A DNA stretch of 64,000 nt, taken from the NCBI GenBank assembly GCA_000827265.1, contig KN834770.1, forward strand, positions 624,104-688,103, read 5' to 3'. The notes beneath the pieces are model-generated. The model saw only the letters and a list, made by a program, of their open reading frames with translations, did not search any database and was not told the DNA's origin. This document shows positions 35,163 through 47,400 of the stretch, in pieces. The position numbers were made by a program, and so were the translations under genes. The DNA is from Collybiopsis luxurians FD-317 M1. Taxonomy: Eukaryota > Basidiomycota > Agaricomycetes > Agaricales > Omphalotaceae. Positions within the stretch are counted from its first letter, which is position 1. Each line of letters opens with the position of its first letter.

Positions 35163-35672
35163 CTATGTATTTCTCAAATAGTTTTCAATCGTCTCGACGA
35201 TGATCTGGTGGTCCTGGTCTTGCTTCAGTCCTGACACTACGATGACCCCTATGACCCCTTCCACACCCTTGACTCTAATCGGGAAACCACCGCCATGGAT
35301 GGCATATTGTCCTGCAGTTTCTCCCAACATGAATTTAGCCGCAAACGCTGCTTCATTGCCCTCCATCTTGTTGTGCATATACCACGTCGATCTGCCCCAG
35401 CGTAGCACAGTGGCCCGTTTACGGGCTACCCAAGTATCATTATCTGCCTGCGTTCCCGGTCGGGAAGCTGAATGGAATAGTAGCTGGTTATTGTTTGCTA
35501 GGCTGATATTGATCACGGCGGCTGTAGGGAAATCGAGGAGGCGGGAGCGGAGGGCATTGCCGAGTTCCCATGCAGTATCGGCCGTGAAAGCGGGGAAGAC
35601 AAGTGCTCGCTCTATGTTTTCAAGCGATTCGAGATCGCGAGGAGGAGCAGCGAGGGAGGCAGGTGAAGACAT
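35163..35672 (-). CDS. UPF0303 (YBR137W-like, heme-degrading-domain fold) protein
   Basis: Single-exon 169-aa protein of the UPF0303/DUF336 family. Conserved segments are FTADTAWELGNALRSRLLDFP, TWVARKRATVLRWGRSTWYMHNKM and IHGGGFPIRVKGVEGVIGVI. VSGLKQDQDHQIIVETIENYL closes the fold. The family includes yeast YBR137W, linked in the literature to the GET tail-anchored-protein pathway, and bacterial GlcG/HbpS-like domains; the biochemical role here is not established. It faces the FAD oxidoreductase gene divergently, with 104 bp between start codons. Confidence 0.85.
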   Translation of the reverse strand: MSSPASLAAPPRDLESLENIERALVFPAFTADTAWELGNALRSRLLDFPTAAVINISLANNNQLLFHSASRPGTQADNDTWVARKRATVLRWGRSTWYMHNKMEGNEAAFAAKFMLGETAGQYAIHGGGFPIRVKGVEGVIGVIVVSGLKQDQDHQIIVETIENYLRNT

Positions 35673-35776
35673 TATTGATGAAGGAAGAGTACGTTGTACA
35701 GGTGGGAGCTGCGATAGTAAGCCGAATCAGTGCCGGTTTATTTCTAACCGGCAAAATTCAACGGAAAAATTCAAAC

Positions 35777-37505
35777 ATGTACTATGAGGCTGATAGTTAT
35801 CCAAGTCCCGGCTTGCCAGTCCAAGATCCCTGCCTCTCATTTTGGCTACAAGGAACTCGTTCATCGAACTTGATTGGTTATCGTACAATGGATTTGCTTC
35901 CTGCTGCAGCAGAGGTCGCAATTATCGGCGCGGGTCTTTCAGGGGCAACTACTGCTTACTATCTACTCAACAATCCAAATCCTCCCAAATCCGTAGTCAT
36001 TTTGGAGGCTCGGGAAGTATGCTACGGTGCGAGCGGGAGAAACGGAGGTCATTGCAGACCAGATGTCTTCCAAGGTGCATGCTTCGGTAGCAGGTAATGC
36101 ATTGGGCTCCGATCTAAACTACAGATAGGGTATTCAAGTTACAAGAAAATCTTTGGTAAAGTGCAAGCATTGAAGATCATCCAACAAGAGATGGTACGTC
36201 TATCAGATTATGCACTTTGAAAGTGCTGAACTTGTTTGAAGGATAATTTAAAACTGACAGTGGACTTGATCAAAAAAGAACGGATAGATTGCGACCTTTG
36301 GGAAGGAAAATCACTTGACACCGCCTTGGATGAGGTGTCTGCGGAAATGAGACGCAAGTCTTTCGAGGAATTCAAATCTGATGGAGGTCCAGTGGATGGC
36401 ATCGTTGAGCTCATAACACACCCCGAAGAAGTCAAACGAGTATGTGAAGTGTACAATACCGTTACATTTAGGGTATCAATACATTTACGAACAGTTATCT
36501 CGTATGCGGGATGCAGTCCTTACTGCGGTCTTCCCTGCGGCCTCCCTTTGGCCGTGCAAGTTCGTCGCGCATCTACTCAGACTCTGCCTCGAAAAGGGCT
36601 TGAACCTTCAGACTTCAACCCCTGTCACTTGTGTAAAATCGGACTCGACGTCGAAGTGGGTTTTAGCAACCCCCCGAGGGATCATCCTGGCAGATAAAGT
36701 TGTCTATGCTACGAATGCGTACACTGCTACTTTACTGCCGGAATTTTTGGGTCGTATCGTTCCTGGACAGGGTCAGTGCGCCGCTATTGTACCTACACAA
36801 GTATTTTCCGGCCGAGGAATGCTAGCCAATACATGCTCTTACCGCTGGGGAAAAGTGAGCGTAGCTGTAACTCCGAGGTGAAACTGCCGTAACTCCTGAT
36901 CTCACTGTAGGTCAACTACGATTATCTTGTCCAGCGCCCCCAAGATGGTATCATTATTCTAGGGGGAGGCAAATGGAACGTTAATTATACGAAAATCGCC
37001 GGGCAAACTGATGACTCCACTAAGCAGCCCGAGATCACCCAATACCTGAAGAATGCAATGGCAACTCACTACGAAGGTTGGGGAATTGAAAATGCAGGTG
37101 AAGGTCTTCTGTGCGATTGGACAGGTATGTCATGCACGTAAACGAAGAATATTTTACTAACCTTAATGATAGGCATCATGGGTTATACACGCGAAGGTAA
37201 AATAAACTAAAATCCTTCAAGGTCTTGATCGCTGACCTGCGCGAAGACATTCCGTTTGTCGGCAAGCTGGATGGAAAACCTAACGCGTACATCAACGCAG
37301 GACATTGTGGTCACGGCTAGTCAACTGGTTTTTCAAGGGTTTGACAAATCTAAATCTGTTCTCACCCTCTTTAGGAATGGGCAGAATTGTGTCCTGTTCC
37401 AAAGGTATCGCTACGCTGATTTGTGGGGGCTCTTGGAAAGAAACAGGTCTGCCCGAGTGCTTCCAGCCTTCATCAGATAGACTCAGACTGAAAAAAAGAG
37501 GATGA
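35777..37505 (+). CDS. FAD-dependent oxidoreductase, DAO family
   Basis: A flavoprotein of the D-amino-acid oxidase/glycine-oxidase-like fold; substrate unknown. The N-terminus (MYYEADSYPSPGLPVQDPCL) precedes the dinucleotide-binding motif VAIIGAGLSGATTAYYLL, the acidic FAD ribose residue in VVILEAREVCYGASGRNGGHC, and later VVYATNAYTATLLP with GRIVPGQGQ. The C-terminal exons give IILGGGKWNVNY, GIMGYTREDIPFVGKLDG and YINAGHCGHGMGR, the FAD-contacting end. The protein finishes LRLKKRG before TGA. Seven or more exons; the last intron (37316-37374) must be GC-AG to produce HGMGR. The arrangement matches the large group of fungal FAD-dependent oxidoreductases annotated near the gamma-glutamylputrescine-oxidase family. 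No signal peptide is seen. Confidence 0.86.
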
Positions 37506-37837
37506 GTGAGCTGGATGTCCAAATGATACACTAGAAGTCTGTCTATAAGTGTTAATATGGCAAACGGTGCGCACGAGATTACGGTGCCGGATTGCTTATC
37601 CACGAAGTCCATGAAAGCGTTCTTGTTGAAGTCGGGCGTTGGAATTTTAACGTTCACGTCTCAAGAGGGCGCTGCAAGTATTTACAACCAAAATTTCAAG
37701 GGTTCGTAGAATTTCAAAGTGCATACATTATTTTTGTTCAAAAATAAGACATACTATGATACGTAGCACAAAAGCATACATAAAAAATAAGGTACATAGG
37801 TTCAAGCTTTTGTAGGTTGGTCATACTAAGCGGAAGA
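37506..37837. other. Spacer between convergent genes
   Basis: About 330 bp between the stop of the FAD oxidoreductase and the stop of the BYE1-like gene. It holds the two 3' untranslated regions; no gene is evident. Confidence 0.5.
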
Positions 37838-40800
37838 TCACAGTTTGCGTTGACCAGGACTCTTTTGTGGCCAGCCAGAGTCGACGGGACCGTGCATATG
37901 AAAGTCTTCATCGCGACCGCGGCCTCGGCCCCTTCCACCTCTACCCCCACGATCGCCACGACCTCGAGGATTGGAATTGCCTCTTCCACCGCGCGAAAAT
38001 GAGGGGGGCGCTGCGATGCCTGACGGGACGCCTCCCGAGGGATATTGCTGCTGGCCGGCCCAATGGCGATCAGAAGGCAAAGGTAAGGGAGGCACAGGCA
38101 TCGGGATTTGAACACTCGAGGAACTTGTCGGTGCAGAGGGCGCAGGAATAGGTGAATGCGCAGGCGCAACAGGAGTCGGTACCGCAGGCGCTTTCGCTCC
38201 TGCTAGCATCTGTGTGACATAGGCCATTTGTTCTGGGGTTAGAGATGCTAGTTCTGCAAGAAGTGCATTCTGGTCGATCGGAAGAGTTGCTGCAAGATTT
38301 ACAATGTTCATGTCAGGGCCGCGATTGACAGATGGAGCTACTACAGTTGGGGGAGGTGTTAGGTGGGTGGTAGGAAGTACTGGCGCTAGCGCAGGCGCCG
38401 GTGTTACTGTCGGAATTACAGGAGTCGTGGAAGGCGGAGGTGAAGTAAGTTTCCCTTTACTCAAGATCCAAATCCCAACAAGATAATTAATCGTGCGCAA
38501 TCTGGGCAGGCGCAAATCCTCTAAAAGCTCCATGTAGTCTGGTAGAGGTTCATCGGCCAATAATGGGATGAGGTATAATTCCTTCCCCGGATGATGGTCC
38601 TTAGGCTTGCTACCCCAAGGAAAGACAAGACCGTGACGTCTAGGGGGAAAACAGGGTTAGTACGAAAAAAAAATAATCGAGAAATGAATCAAATGCCCAC
38701 CCTTTCTTAATGAGAAATTGCGATAATACCGTGAATACAGAGCCGTCAGTCCCTGGCGATGGCGAAAATGCCACGGCGACCAATTCCTTTGTAAGGTTCA
38801 TGCTCATCTGGAGCAGGAACTTGGCTGAATCTGCAATGGGAACACGTCCATCAATTCTGAGAGTGTCAGATGGAAACAAGGTCTTCCATTGACCAGAAGT
38901 CACGTCAATGGATCTGCCACCCATTTGGCGGCCAACTACTAGTGCTTCCTGAGGCGTAGTAGAGTCCAGAGGCATGTTAATCTAAACAAGATGCATCAGC
39001 CACGTAAGAACAAAAGGATAAAGATCCTTACTTTTCCGGCCCAAACTTGTGGACGGGCATCGAATCTAGCTTGCGCATCTTCCGCCTTTTCTGGCTCTTT
39101 TTCTGGTTCCTTTTCTTCGAGAAACATATCGAAATCCTGATCATTCGTCTCATTATCCTTCCTGTCCGTCGTGACGTCCTTCGACGCCTCAACGTCGGAT
39201 TTCGCGGCAGGCTCTGGAAGGGTAGGGGAACGTGGAGTGGTACTCGAGGTATCCGACTTTGAAAGCGACCACAAGGTATTCAAATCGAAGGCAGGAGCAG
39301 CTATTCGTGGAGTCGGAGGTTGTGGGAGAGCCGGTGATGCAGACTGATTTACAGAGGGAGAAGGAGCCGGCTGGATCGCGAACGGGGAGATTCCAGCAGG
39401 TGAAGGGAGGGAGACAGGAGAAGGATCAATTTGGTCGGTGCTAGAGGACAAAGGCTGAGGATCTGAAGCGTTCGAAGTATCTTGGGCGGAGCCTGGTTCA
39501 TCATCGATGTTAATCAGGTCCGCTAGATTTAATTCTGGTTCCGAGATGACTTCAGATGAGGTATTTAAGAACAGCGGAGGACGAGTGGGCACAGAATCCA
39601 TCATCATGTCTGAAGCATGTGCGGGAACTGGAGGAGGCGCACCCCAACTGTCGCTGGACGGAACAACAGGAGACTCAGGCGGAACGGAGATAGACATCGT
39701 ACGCTGGCGAGGTTGACCAGTCCTCAATCTCGCCAATCGCTCTCTCTCCATGCGTTCCTCCTCTTCCAGCTGACGCTCACGCTCACGGAGACTGTCACGA
39801 CCACTAACATCCTCAATATCTTCGAGGCCTTTGTGTGTGATTTTCGCACGAGGTGCAGCGGTTTTGGTTAAAATCGACTGCTCCAACGACTCCTGCTCAG
39901 CACTTTTGATTGACTGCTTCAATTCCTCGTTGGCCAAGTCAGTGGACGACATCACAGATATTTCTTTAGGAGTGATGTGTCCAGTAACAATGCGCTTGTG
40001 AAGCACAACACGGTCAATTTTGCTAAGATTAAATTGAAGCATTCGGAAACGATCCCTAGGACATCATTAGCGACGAAATAAAGCCGTGAAATCAGAACTA
40101 CTTACTTGTACTTGGCCGCTGCTGCGGGTTTTCCGTGCTTATCTGGTTCAGAATATATCTCAAATACACATTTCTCGAGATCATCAGCAAACTGCTTAGA
40201 GTCCTCCAGAACAGCCTTCTTCTCCTCCTCCGTCAGATCCTCAGCCTGCTTCTCCTCCACCTGGGGAAGCACAGCATCATCATCATCATCCTCACTCTTG
40301 CTACGTACATGTGGGTAACGAAGAAATATATCTCGAAAAACATCCTCAAGCTTGCCAAGACAGTATTTTCGGGTAGGGTCATCCAATGGGTCGGAAGTTT
40401 TGACTTTCTTCGAGGGAGGGCCACCAGAATTACGCTTAGCAATTCTCTTCAAAGTTGGAGAGGAGGCTTTACGGATACGAGGGCCAGATGCATCGGAGAG
40501 ATCTGACAATTCGGATTCTGACACGTATGAGGCTCGACGAGTGCGGCGCTGTGACCGATGAATGAGTAAGCTGTAAAGATATTTAAAAAAATAGTAAACG
40601 CACCTTGCCGCGATTTCCCTTGGCTTTAGCATCGACCACATAATCATCGTCTGAATCTTCGGAGGCGGACGAAGGCTCTGCAAGATCTTCAAGTTTTAAG
40701 GGCGGCTCCGTGGGTGTCGGGTCCTTTGGTGGTCTCGACTTTTGCCTTGAAGCTACGGATGCCGGTCCTGACCTTTTGGAACTGACCTCGTCGATGGGGT

Positions 40801-41636
40801 CAGATTCCTCCCAAGACACTAAAATAAAACAGAAACGTGCGGTCAATTTTCCATTCAAGAAAATGTATGAAGTTGAAAGCTGATTAAAGTTATTGAACGT
40901 CGCACTGGTACTATGGGTTACAATTACTACACAGCGGCTCAATGTTGTTCAAAACCCTTATATTGGCTTCTAGCGCCACTGAACAATTTAGCTTCATATA
41001 ATACATGCTCAAGGAGGGCGGTTCGCGTTACAGACGATGAACCACGGAAGAACCATGTTTTTAATTCTATTATTACCACCAGCGCAAGAGGACGCAAAAA
41101 GGGGGAAAGAAAAGGGCGCAAATGGAATGGAAAATAACAACTCACTGAGGGAATAAAGACCTGTCTTCTCAGAACATGAAGGACACACGAATATACCTGA
41201 AACGCGGTTCAAATTCAAAAACTTGAAAACATGCAAAAGAAAAAAAAAACTTACTGATATCTTCGACATTCGTTTCATCGAGATTCACGCAAGAAAAGTG
41301 GTACCTAGGAATGAAAACAGATGAGAAGCGATTGATAATTTTGCTGCAGAGAACGTACCAGTCGTTGCATTCCACACAATGAATCATCGGTCTCCCATCG
41401 TCGCCTTGCTTGCATGAACAATATAATCTTTCTGAAGCGGCACTGGATGACGCTCTTATTTTTGGTTTCGAAGTCTTTGGCTGGGTATTCGCAGATTTGG
41501 CAATCTCCTGCAAACTCTTATTCTCTTTTCCCGTTTCCATTTCCAAATCCTGCGATTTCTGAGCAGATGGAGTCGACTTTTTCAAAGGATTTGCGGCGGC
41601 CTGCCTAGACGTTCTTCGAGTAATACGTGTAGTCAT
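37838..41636 (-). CDS. BYE1/PHF3-like transcription elongation regulator (PHD finger, TFIIS central domain, SPOC)
   Basis: A nuclear protein expected to bind H3K4me-marked chromatin and RNA polymerase II. The ATG at 41636 gives MTTRITRRTSRQAAANPLKK. Domains in order: a PHD finger (YCSCKQGDDGRPMIHC, VECNDWYHFSC, FVCPSCSEKTG; C4HC3), a basic/Ser-rich linker, and the TFIIS central domain (RKYCLGKLEDVFRDIFLRYP through FRMLQFNLSKIDRVVLHKRI). A long disordered Pro/Ser region follows, then a SPOC domain (QVWAGKINMPLDSTTPQEAL, LPDYMELLEDLRLPRL). The C-terminus is an RGG-type tail (SRGGRGNSNPRGRGDRGG). One intron, 40819-41145, is 327 nt, about six times the local norm. The RGG tail suggests RNA binding in addition to the core architecture. 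Confidence 0.88.
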
Positions 41637-44463
41637 CGCGGATGGTGGCTGACTTAGCCAGACCCTGCTGCGGATGTTTGTGGTTGTGGTCGTAGTATGA
41701 GAATGAATTTGAATTCAAAGTCCGCAATGACGGGATGTTTAGCCACGATTTCGCACGCCATCACCTGACTGTAAAGTTCTAAGCCACAAGTCCAACAACA
41801 CAACACCATACTTCATTTCTTCATCCTAATTACAAGCTACAACGTTACAATCTTATGCAATTGTCGTAATTTGTTCAACCATTCCAGGTAATCTCAATCT
41901 ACAGCTTTCAAGAATTATTCGGTGTCGTCAGCGTGAATTCTGGGCCCTGGGTCTGGCTAACGTTGGCTATTGGTTCCCATCTCGCCCAGCTGCCTTCTCC
42001 CTTACATTTTTTTGGTACGGCATAAGGTTACGGACCATAGCTTCATTCACGCGAGCATGATCGCAATAGCACACATACCTAGTACACATCCTGACCATGA
42101 ATTGTATGCTACTACATCATAATTCCTTCATGCGATAAATCTTAATGACAGATATTTGACTGTTTTGGTGTTCGTCGAATGCCGTCGAACAAATTACTCC
42201 TGTACAAGATCATTTTCACTCCACTCCAATTAAAACTGCATAGAAGCCATGCGACTGCGGCGTCGGCGCATGTTCTCATGTCTCGATAGCTATCCGAGTT
42301 CTTTCAGGTTCTTTCCTCGGTAATAGGTCCAGCTGTGGACTTGTTGTGGACTGGTGACTGACATTGATTCAGATGCGGTAGCTGTCTTTCATGGGCACAC
42401 ATACCCATATTACGGTATCTTCTTCCAGCTTGTCCAGGTGTTGTGTCCCTATAGTGGCGCATCTAAGCGGTACTCTATGCCCTCGCCAGCTCCCCGCTCC
42501 CGATATCTACCAGCTCATCCCCCAAGATGTCTGTTAGTGGACTTTCTTCCATATTGAGGCCTGACTTCTGCGGTGCATAAACTTGTGCCTCAGCGCTAGT
42601 CATGGGACGGGTTCTGGCCACTCTTAGCGCTGCACGTTCGTCATTAAATCATCAAGTAGTTGGGCGCAGTGGCGATACGAAGAAACATTTCTATCATTGA
42701 CATTCAATCGAGTGATGACTCTCGGAACTTCATTCTGAACTGGTATTTCCAGATCCTGGACTTTGGCGCCGTTCGTAACTTGCGGTTTTTACGCGAGTTG
42801 CAGGTGAAATACAATGGGTAGGCACGCTAGGTACTGTTCCAGCCGTTGTATGCGCGTACGTATACAAGTTCGAAAATGCGTATGCAATAGCTTGCTGTCC
42901 GCCAGTCCGAAAGCTTACCGTTCTTTCCAAGTCTCGCCGGATCTGCGACGTCCGCGTATATCCTAGTCCCAGTGGCGCTTAGGAGGCTCCGACGTCGAGT
43001 TTTCGGGTTCCGTGAGTGTGTCTTCAAAATTCTTAATTAACAATCGCGGAATTCAACGCAGACAACTAGAACCCAAATAATTTTAGTACTATTCCGACCG
43101 GCCTTGAACGAAACACTCTCGTTGGCGTTGCTCTCCGAACGATTTTTTTTATCTGTTCGATTCGGTGCCAAGTTTATACTCACGATCTTATTTGCGATTA
43201 TCACGCGTCAAAAGTCGTGCTAAAGACTCAAGTCCTTCTATTTGCATCTTACAGCGCATCATTCGAATTTGTACAGTTCACAGAGTGTGGGGCATCAAAG
43301 TTGCACAAAGTGCCGAAGAGGCATTAGATTTTTCCATGCGGTTTCCCCCATGACCATATCTGATTTCTCAATGTGCGGAGAGAATCCTCGATAAATGCGT
43401 AGTTTTTCCCAAGTCGGGACTATTTTCGAGCCCAAAGACGGCGAGGAGGATTGTCTCATGATGTCTTTGACGAACCGGGGAAGCTTATCTTGTTTTAGGC
43501 CGGTGATCTGGGTTCTAGTTTCTTTGGTGGGAACCGAATACGCTTGGCTGGCCTCCCTCAGGTTGAAAAAAGCAGACCAAGAGGCGGCGCTGCAATCTGA
43601 GTGCGTATGTATGTATGTCTTCCTGGATATGGAGCGGTTACTCTCTGGACAAGCCCTGTTCGGGACGCATCGAGAAGTTTAGCCATAAGAGGAGAATCAA
43701 TATCTAAAGATCAGATGTGAATACATGTCTATTTTATCGCACGTCATTTCTCATCTCATGAATATGACACGCCGCATGGTGTTCAGTTTGGAAACAAGAG
43801 GTGCTTGGTCTTTTTCCTCGAGAAAAGAGGAAGACAGATAAGTAGACTAGAAGGAAATGAAATGCCTGTAGACAAGATACACGCAAGAGAAATAGAAGAA
43901 GAAGAGTGAATCAAGTCAGATTGAAGAATGATTATTACCAGATTCGGATCTTTACGTAAGGCACCTTCACTCGTGGATGACTTCACCCAATTCCTGGTTC
44001 TTTCCAGTTCCCCGACTCGACGACAGTGGTCCAGCTATAGAGGTCCTTCGTGTTGGTCGACGTTGACAGCGACAACGGCGACCCAGTCTTTCAATAGAGC
44101 ACCTTTAGTGTTTACCTGGCTGAGAAAGCGCTCGGACCTGCTTTTTGCTCCTCAGAGTCTCTTTCCTATCTCTCGTTTCGGAGTTGTTCAGCCAAGAGCG
44201 TGTATCCCATCCCACTGGAATTTTGGCCAAAGCTGGAGGACTAAAAAGTGCTGAATAGGTGAGTAAACGTATTCAGTATCTAGATGGGCAATGTTTCCCT
44301 TTCTGGTCGTTCTTGCTTAATGTAGCCTGCTTAATGGCCCTGGGCATATCTCGTCAATGACATAGTCTTGATATCTGTAAACATTTTGAAATCAAGTCAT
44401 TAACAGTATTTACAGATTTTGAACACAAACCACTTCTCTTTTTACGCCCCTAGGCCATCCTTA
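41637..44463. other. Long gene-poor interval
   Basis: About 2.8 kb without a gene I can support. Several frames of 60-110 codons (42354-42557 plus, 43165-43353 plus, 43395-43682 plus, 43928-44254 plus) have no recognisable domain. They also lack a signal peptide and splice partners. The right end probably contains the leader of the following kinase gene: a pyrimidine-rich CTAG acceptor at about 44450-44454 suggests a 5' UTR intron ending just before its ATG. Confidence 0.5.
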
Positions 44464-47400
44464 ATGGCAGCGGCGGTCTTATCTTCACCAAAGATTTCTG
44501 TTTCTCCGCCTTTTCCAATGTCTTCTCATCAGCGCCAGACTGCTGCCCCTCCTCCAGCTGCTTCTTCCTCTCGTTCCAAACAACCCTCTCTTTCAGCCCA
44601 CACTCCTCATCAGGAATCCACAATCAAACCTTTCAATCGCATTCGCTCTTCTTTCGAGCAAAGTTTGCGCACGGCCACTCGTTCAAAGAAAGCTCCAGCT
44701 CCAGCTCCAGCTGAATTCGCTACTGTTTCCGCAAAGAGCAAGGGGAAAGAAAAAGCAGCAGAGGAGAAACCAGGCATGTTACGCAGACTAGAGTCTAAAG
44801 TCAACTTTCGCAGGTCTGGTAGAGAGTCTGTGACTCCTTCAACCTCACCTGTTCCACCCTCGAAGCCTTTGCCGCTGTCGCCGAAGGAGGACAACAAGGT
44901 ACGCTCGACTGAGTCTACGAGTTATACAACTCCGTCTCTCAGATTGGCTTCCATGTCCTCCCCTGCTTTGCATCTGTCCTCACAGGCATTGCCTTCTCCA
45001 AAATCGCGTCCTGCAATACCTGCCTCATCGTCATCCACGAGCGATGTCTTGGTTTCACCGACACGCGAGAGATCTCGGAGAACAAGCTCCCAACAGGATA
45101 CATCGTTGCTCAAATCATCTTCACCAACGACATCTCGTCATCGACCGGCCAAATCAGCTCCCATCAATATTCCAACATCTTCATCCGAACTATCGCTGCA
45201 CTCCCCGCCCGAGACTCCCAGGCGACGGCGCGAGCAGTTTAGCCCGCCTGAAACTCCGACTCCCATGCCAGGATCTAGAGCATCGAGGCAACAGGCTGCA
45301 AGTTCGACAAGCCATTTACCTTTAAACACGCCACCTTCGCCGTCGCAAATCAAACCTCGGGACAACAGTCCAATACGTGCTCGTTCACCGTCTACGTCGC
45401 GCCATCGCGTGGTTTCGCCATCCCGCGGACTCTCCTCATCATCGACTTCTCATCTTCCTTCAAACCCGTCACCATCACCGTCTCCCACTCCTCGAGTGCT
45501 AGAACATCGTCGTCCGTCACTTGATTCACCGCGTCGTCCATCTTTTGGCCGAGACGAATCTCCGTCACCTCGTCCCCGGCCGATTTCCCCCAATTCACGA
45601 TCTTATGCTCACAATCGCCATTTCAATATCTCCACAACTTCACTTTCTGGGCCGCCCAACCCTGAACACCGAGAGCTGATACGGATTGCAACAGCACTGC
45701 TATGTAAGGAGACTGTCAGGCCGCCTGTGCACATGAGTCAGTCGGACTCTGCGAAGAGGGATTGGGAGGGTGTGGAAATGCGGATGCGTGCATTGGCAAG
45801 ATTGGAACGAATATGGGGCAAGAGTGGTATTCAAGCAAGTTCTTCAAATGTCAACGTTGGTGGGCTGTTATCTAGCGGACTGAGCGCGTCGGGAGAGGAA
45901 CGAGAACGGAGGCTTTTCGGTGAAGCGCTCCGAGACGGATTTGTGTTGTGCCAGTGCGTCATAAACTTGCAAGTATAATTGAGTTACTGATTGATTTCCG
46001 CCCCCATTTATGGCAACAGCTTGATGAATAAACTCAGATCAAGTTCTATTGTTCGCCCTGACCCCAAAGAGGATGGATTTGTTCGAACCTCAAATATCAC
46101 CAAGTTCCTCGCGGCATGCTCGTCTTACGGTTTGCCCAATGAAGACCTGTTTCAAAGGGACGACTTGATTGAAGCTACCTCTGAATCACTTGCGAGGGTC
46201 GCTAAAACAATTATCGCGCTCGTCAAATTTGCTGATGCTCCTCCCATCGAGGACTCCAAGATTCTTTCAGGACATGGAAAGAAATCGGACAACAGTTTGA
46301 CCACGGCTTCCGCTGTTTCGGGGCCCTACAAACTTGGAACAGTCGCATCCCGCTCTGGCGCGTCAGCGTCGACTCCAAATCTGCTGTTAAACACCAGTGG
46401 TGTACGAGCCACGTCTCCAAGTCAGAATTCTCCGGGAATATCACCTGTGCGCAAGCGGTGGAGTCCTCCAAACCTTCTCCCAACTGTCCGATCCGATAGT
46501 TCAGAAGAGGGCACAGTCTCCAAGGCAAAGACCAGAGAACCTGGATCGGCGATGACGCAAGATCTGAAATCCCAATTGAGAGATCGACCGCTGCACATTG
46601 CCGCTGGCAACGACGATCGGGAAGGAAAAGATATACCTTTGACTCCTCCTCCTAAGTCCCCTCTTCGTGCTCGTTCTCCCAAGCCTTCACCACAGCAAAT
46701 ATCTGATGACGGCAAGCCGCTATTCACCTGGGCGCTAAATACCGCATCTCCTTCTCGAATATCTGCCGCAGACTCCACCCGGGCTTCGATCGGCGACGCC
46801 TCTGTCAGGGATTCGATAACGACAGATCATAACGTACGACAATCTGTCGCCTCTTCTGCCATGACAGACATGACCACCTCCACAACCACCACAGTGCTCT
46901 CGAGTCTGTTGGATGTCGGACGAGCTAGTAGTGCTGTCTTCAGTAAGTTTGGAACTATCCGAACAATGACTACTGAGGCGACCTCTGAGGCGCCTTCCAT
47001 CACTCGAACGGAAGGTAGTTCCATAGCCGAAGATTTGTCTCGTAAACATCGAACCCCAGATGGATTCGACCGGAAGCTGAGCGATGCTGCAGTTATAGAC
47101 TTATCCAGAGTCGTAGAAGAAGTGGATGAAAGCGGGTCCAGTACTAGGGGCCAGGCGAAGGCAAAGGGTAAAAGTAAAATGGTAGATCAAGAACCAGAGC
47201 CAGAGAGGGTAGAAAAAGGTCTTGCGATACGCCTTGGCAAAGGTAAATGGCCGGACGACTTCATGGATGCCATGCAGAACCACTCCTCAAACCATATACC
47301 TATCTCCGCATCTCCTTCTAACGATCCGATAGAGCGGGTTCGTACTCCTACATCGAGTTCTCCTCCTCGCAAGCTCGCTATCGTTGGTTTAGGGGCTACC

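Noticed and set aside
43395..43682. 95-codon plus-strand frame in the 41.6-44.4 kb interval
   Set aside because: No signal peptide, domain or splice partner, and its composition looks like chance.
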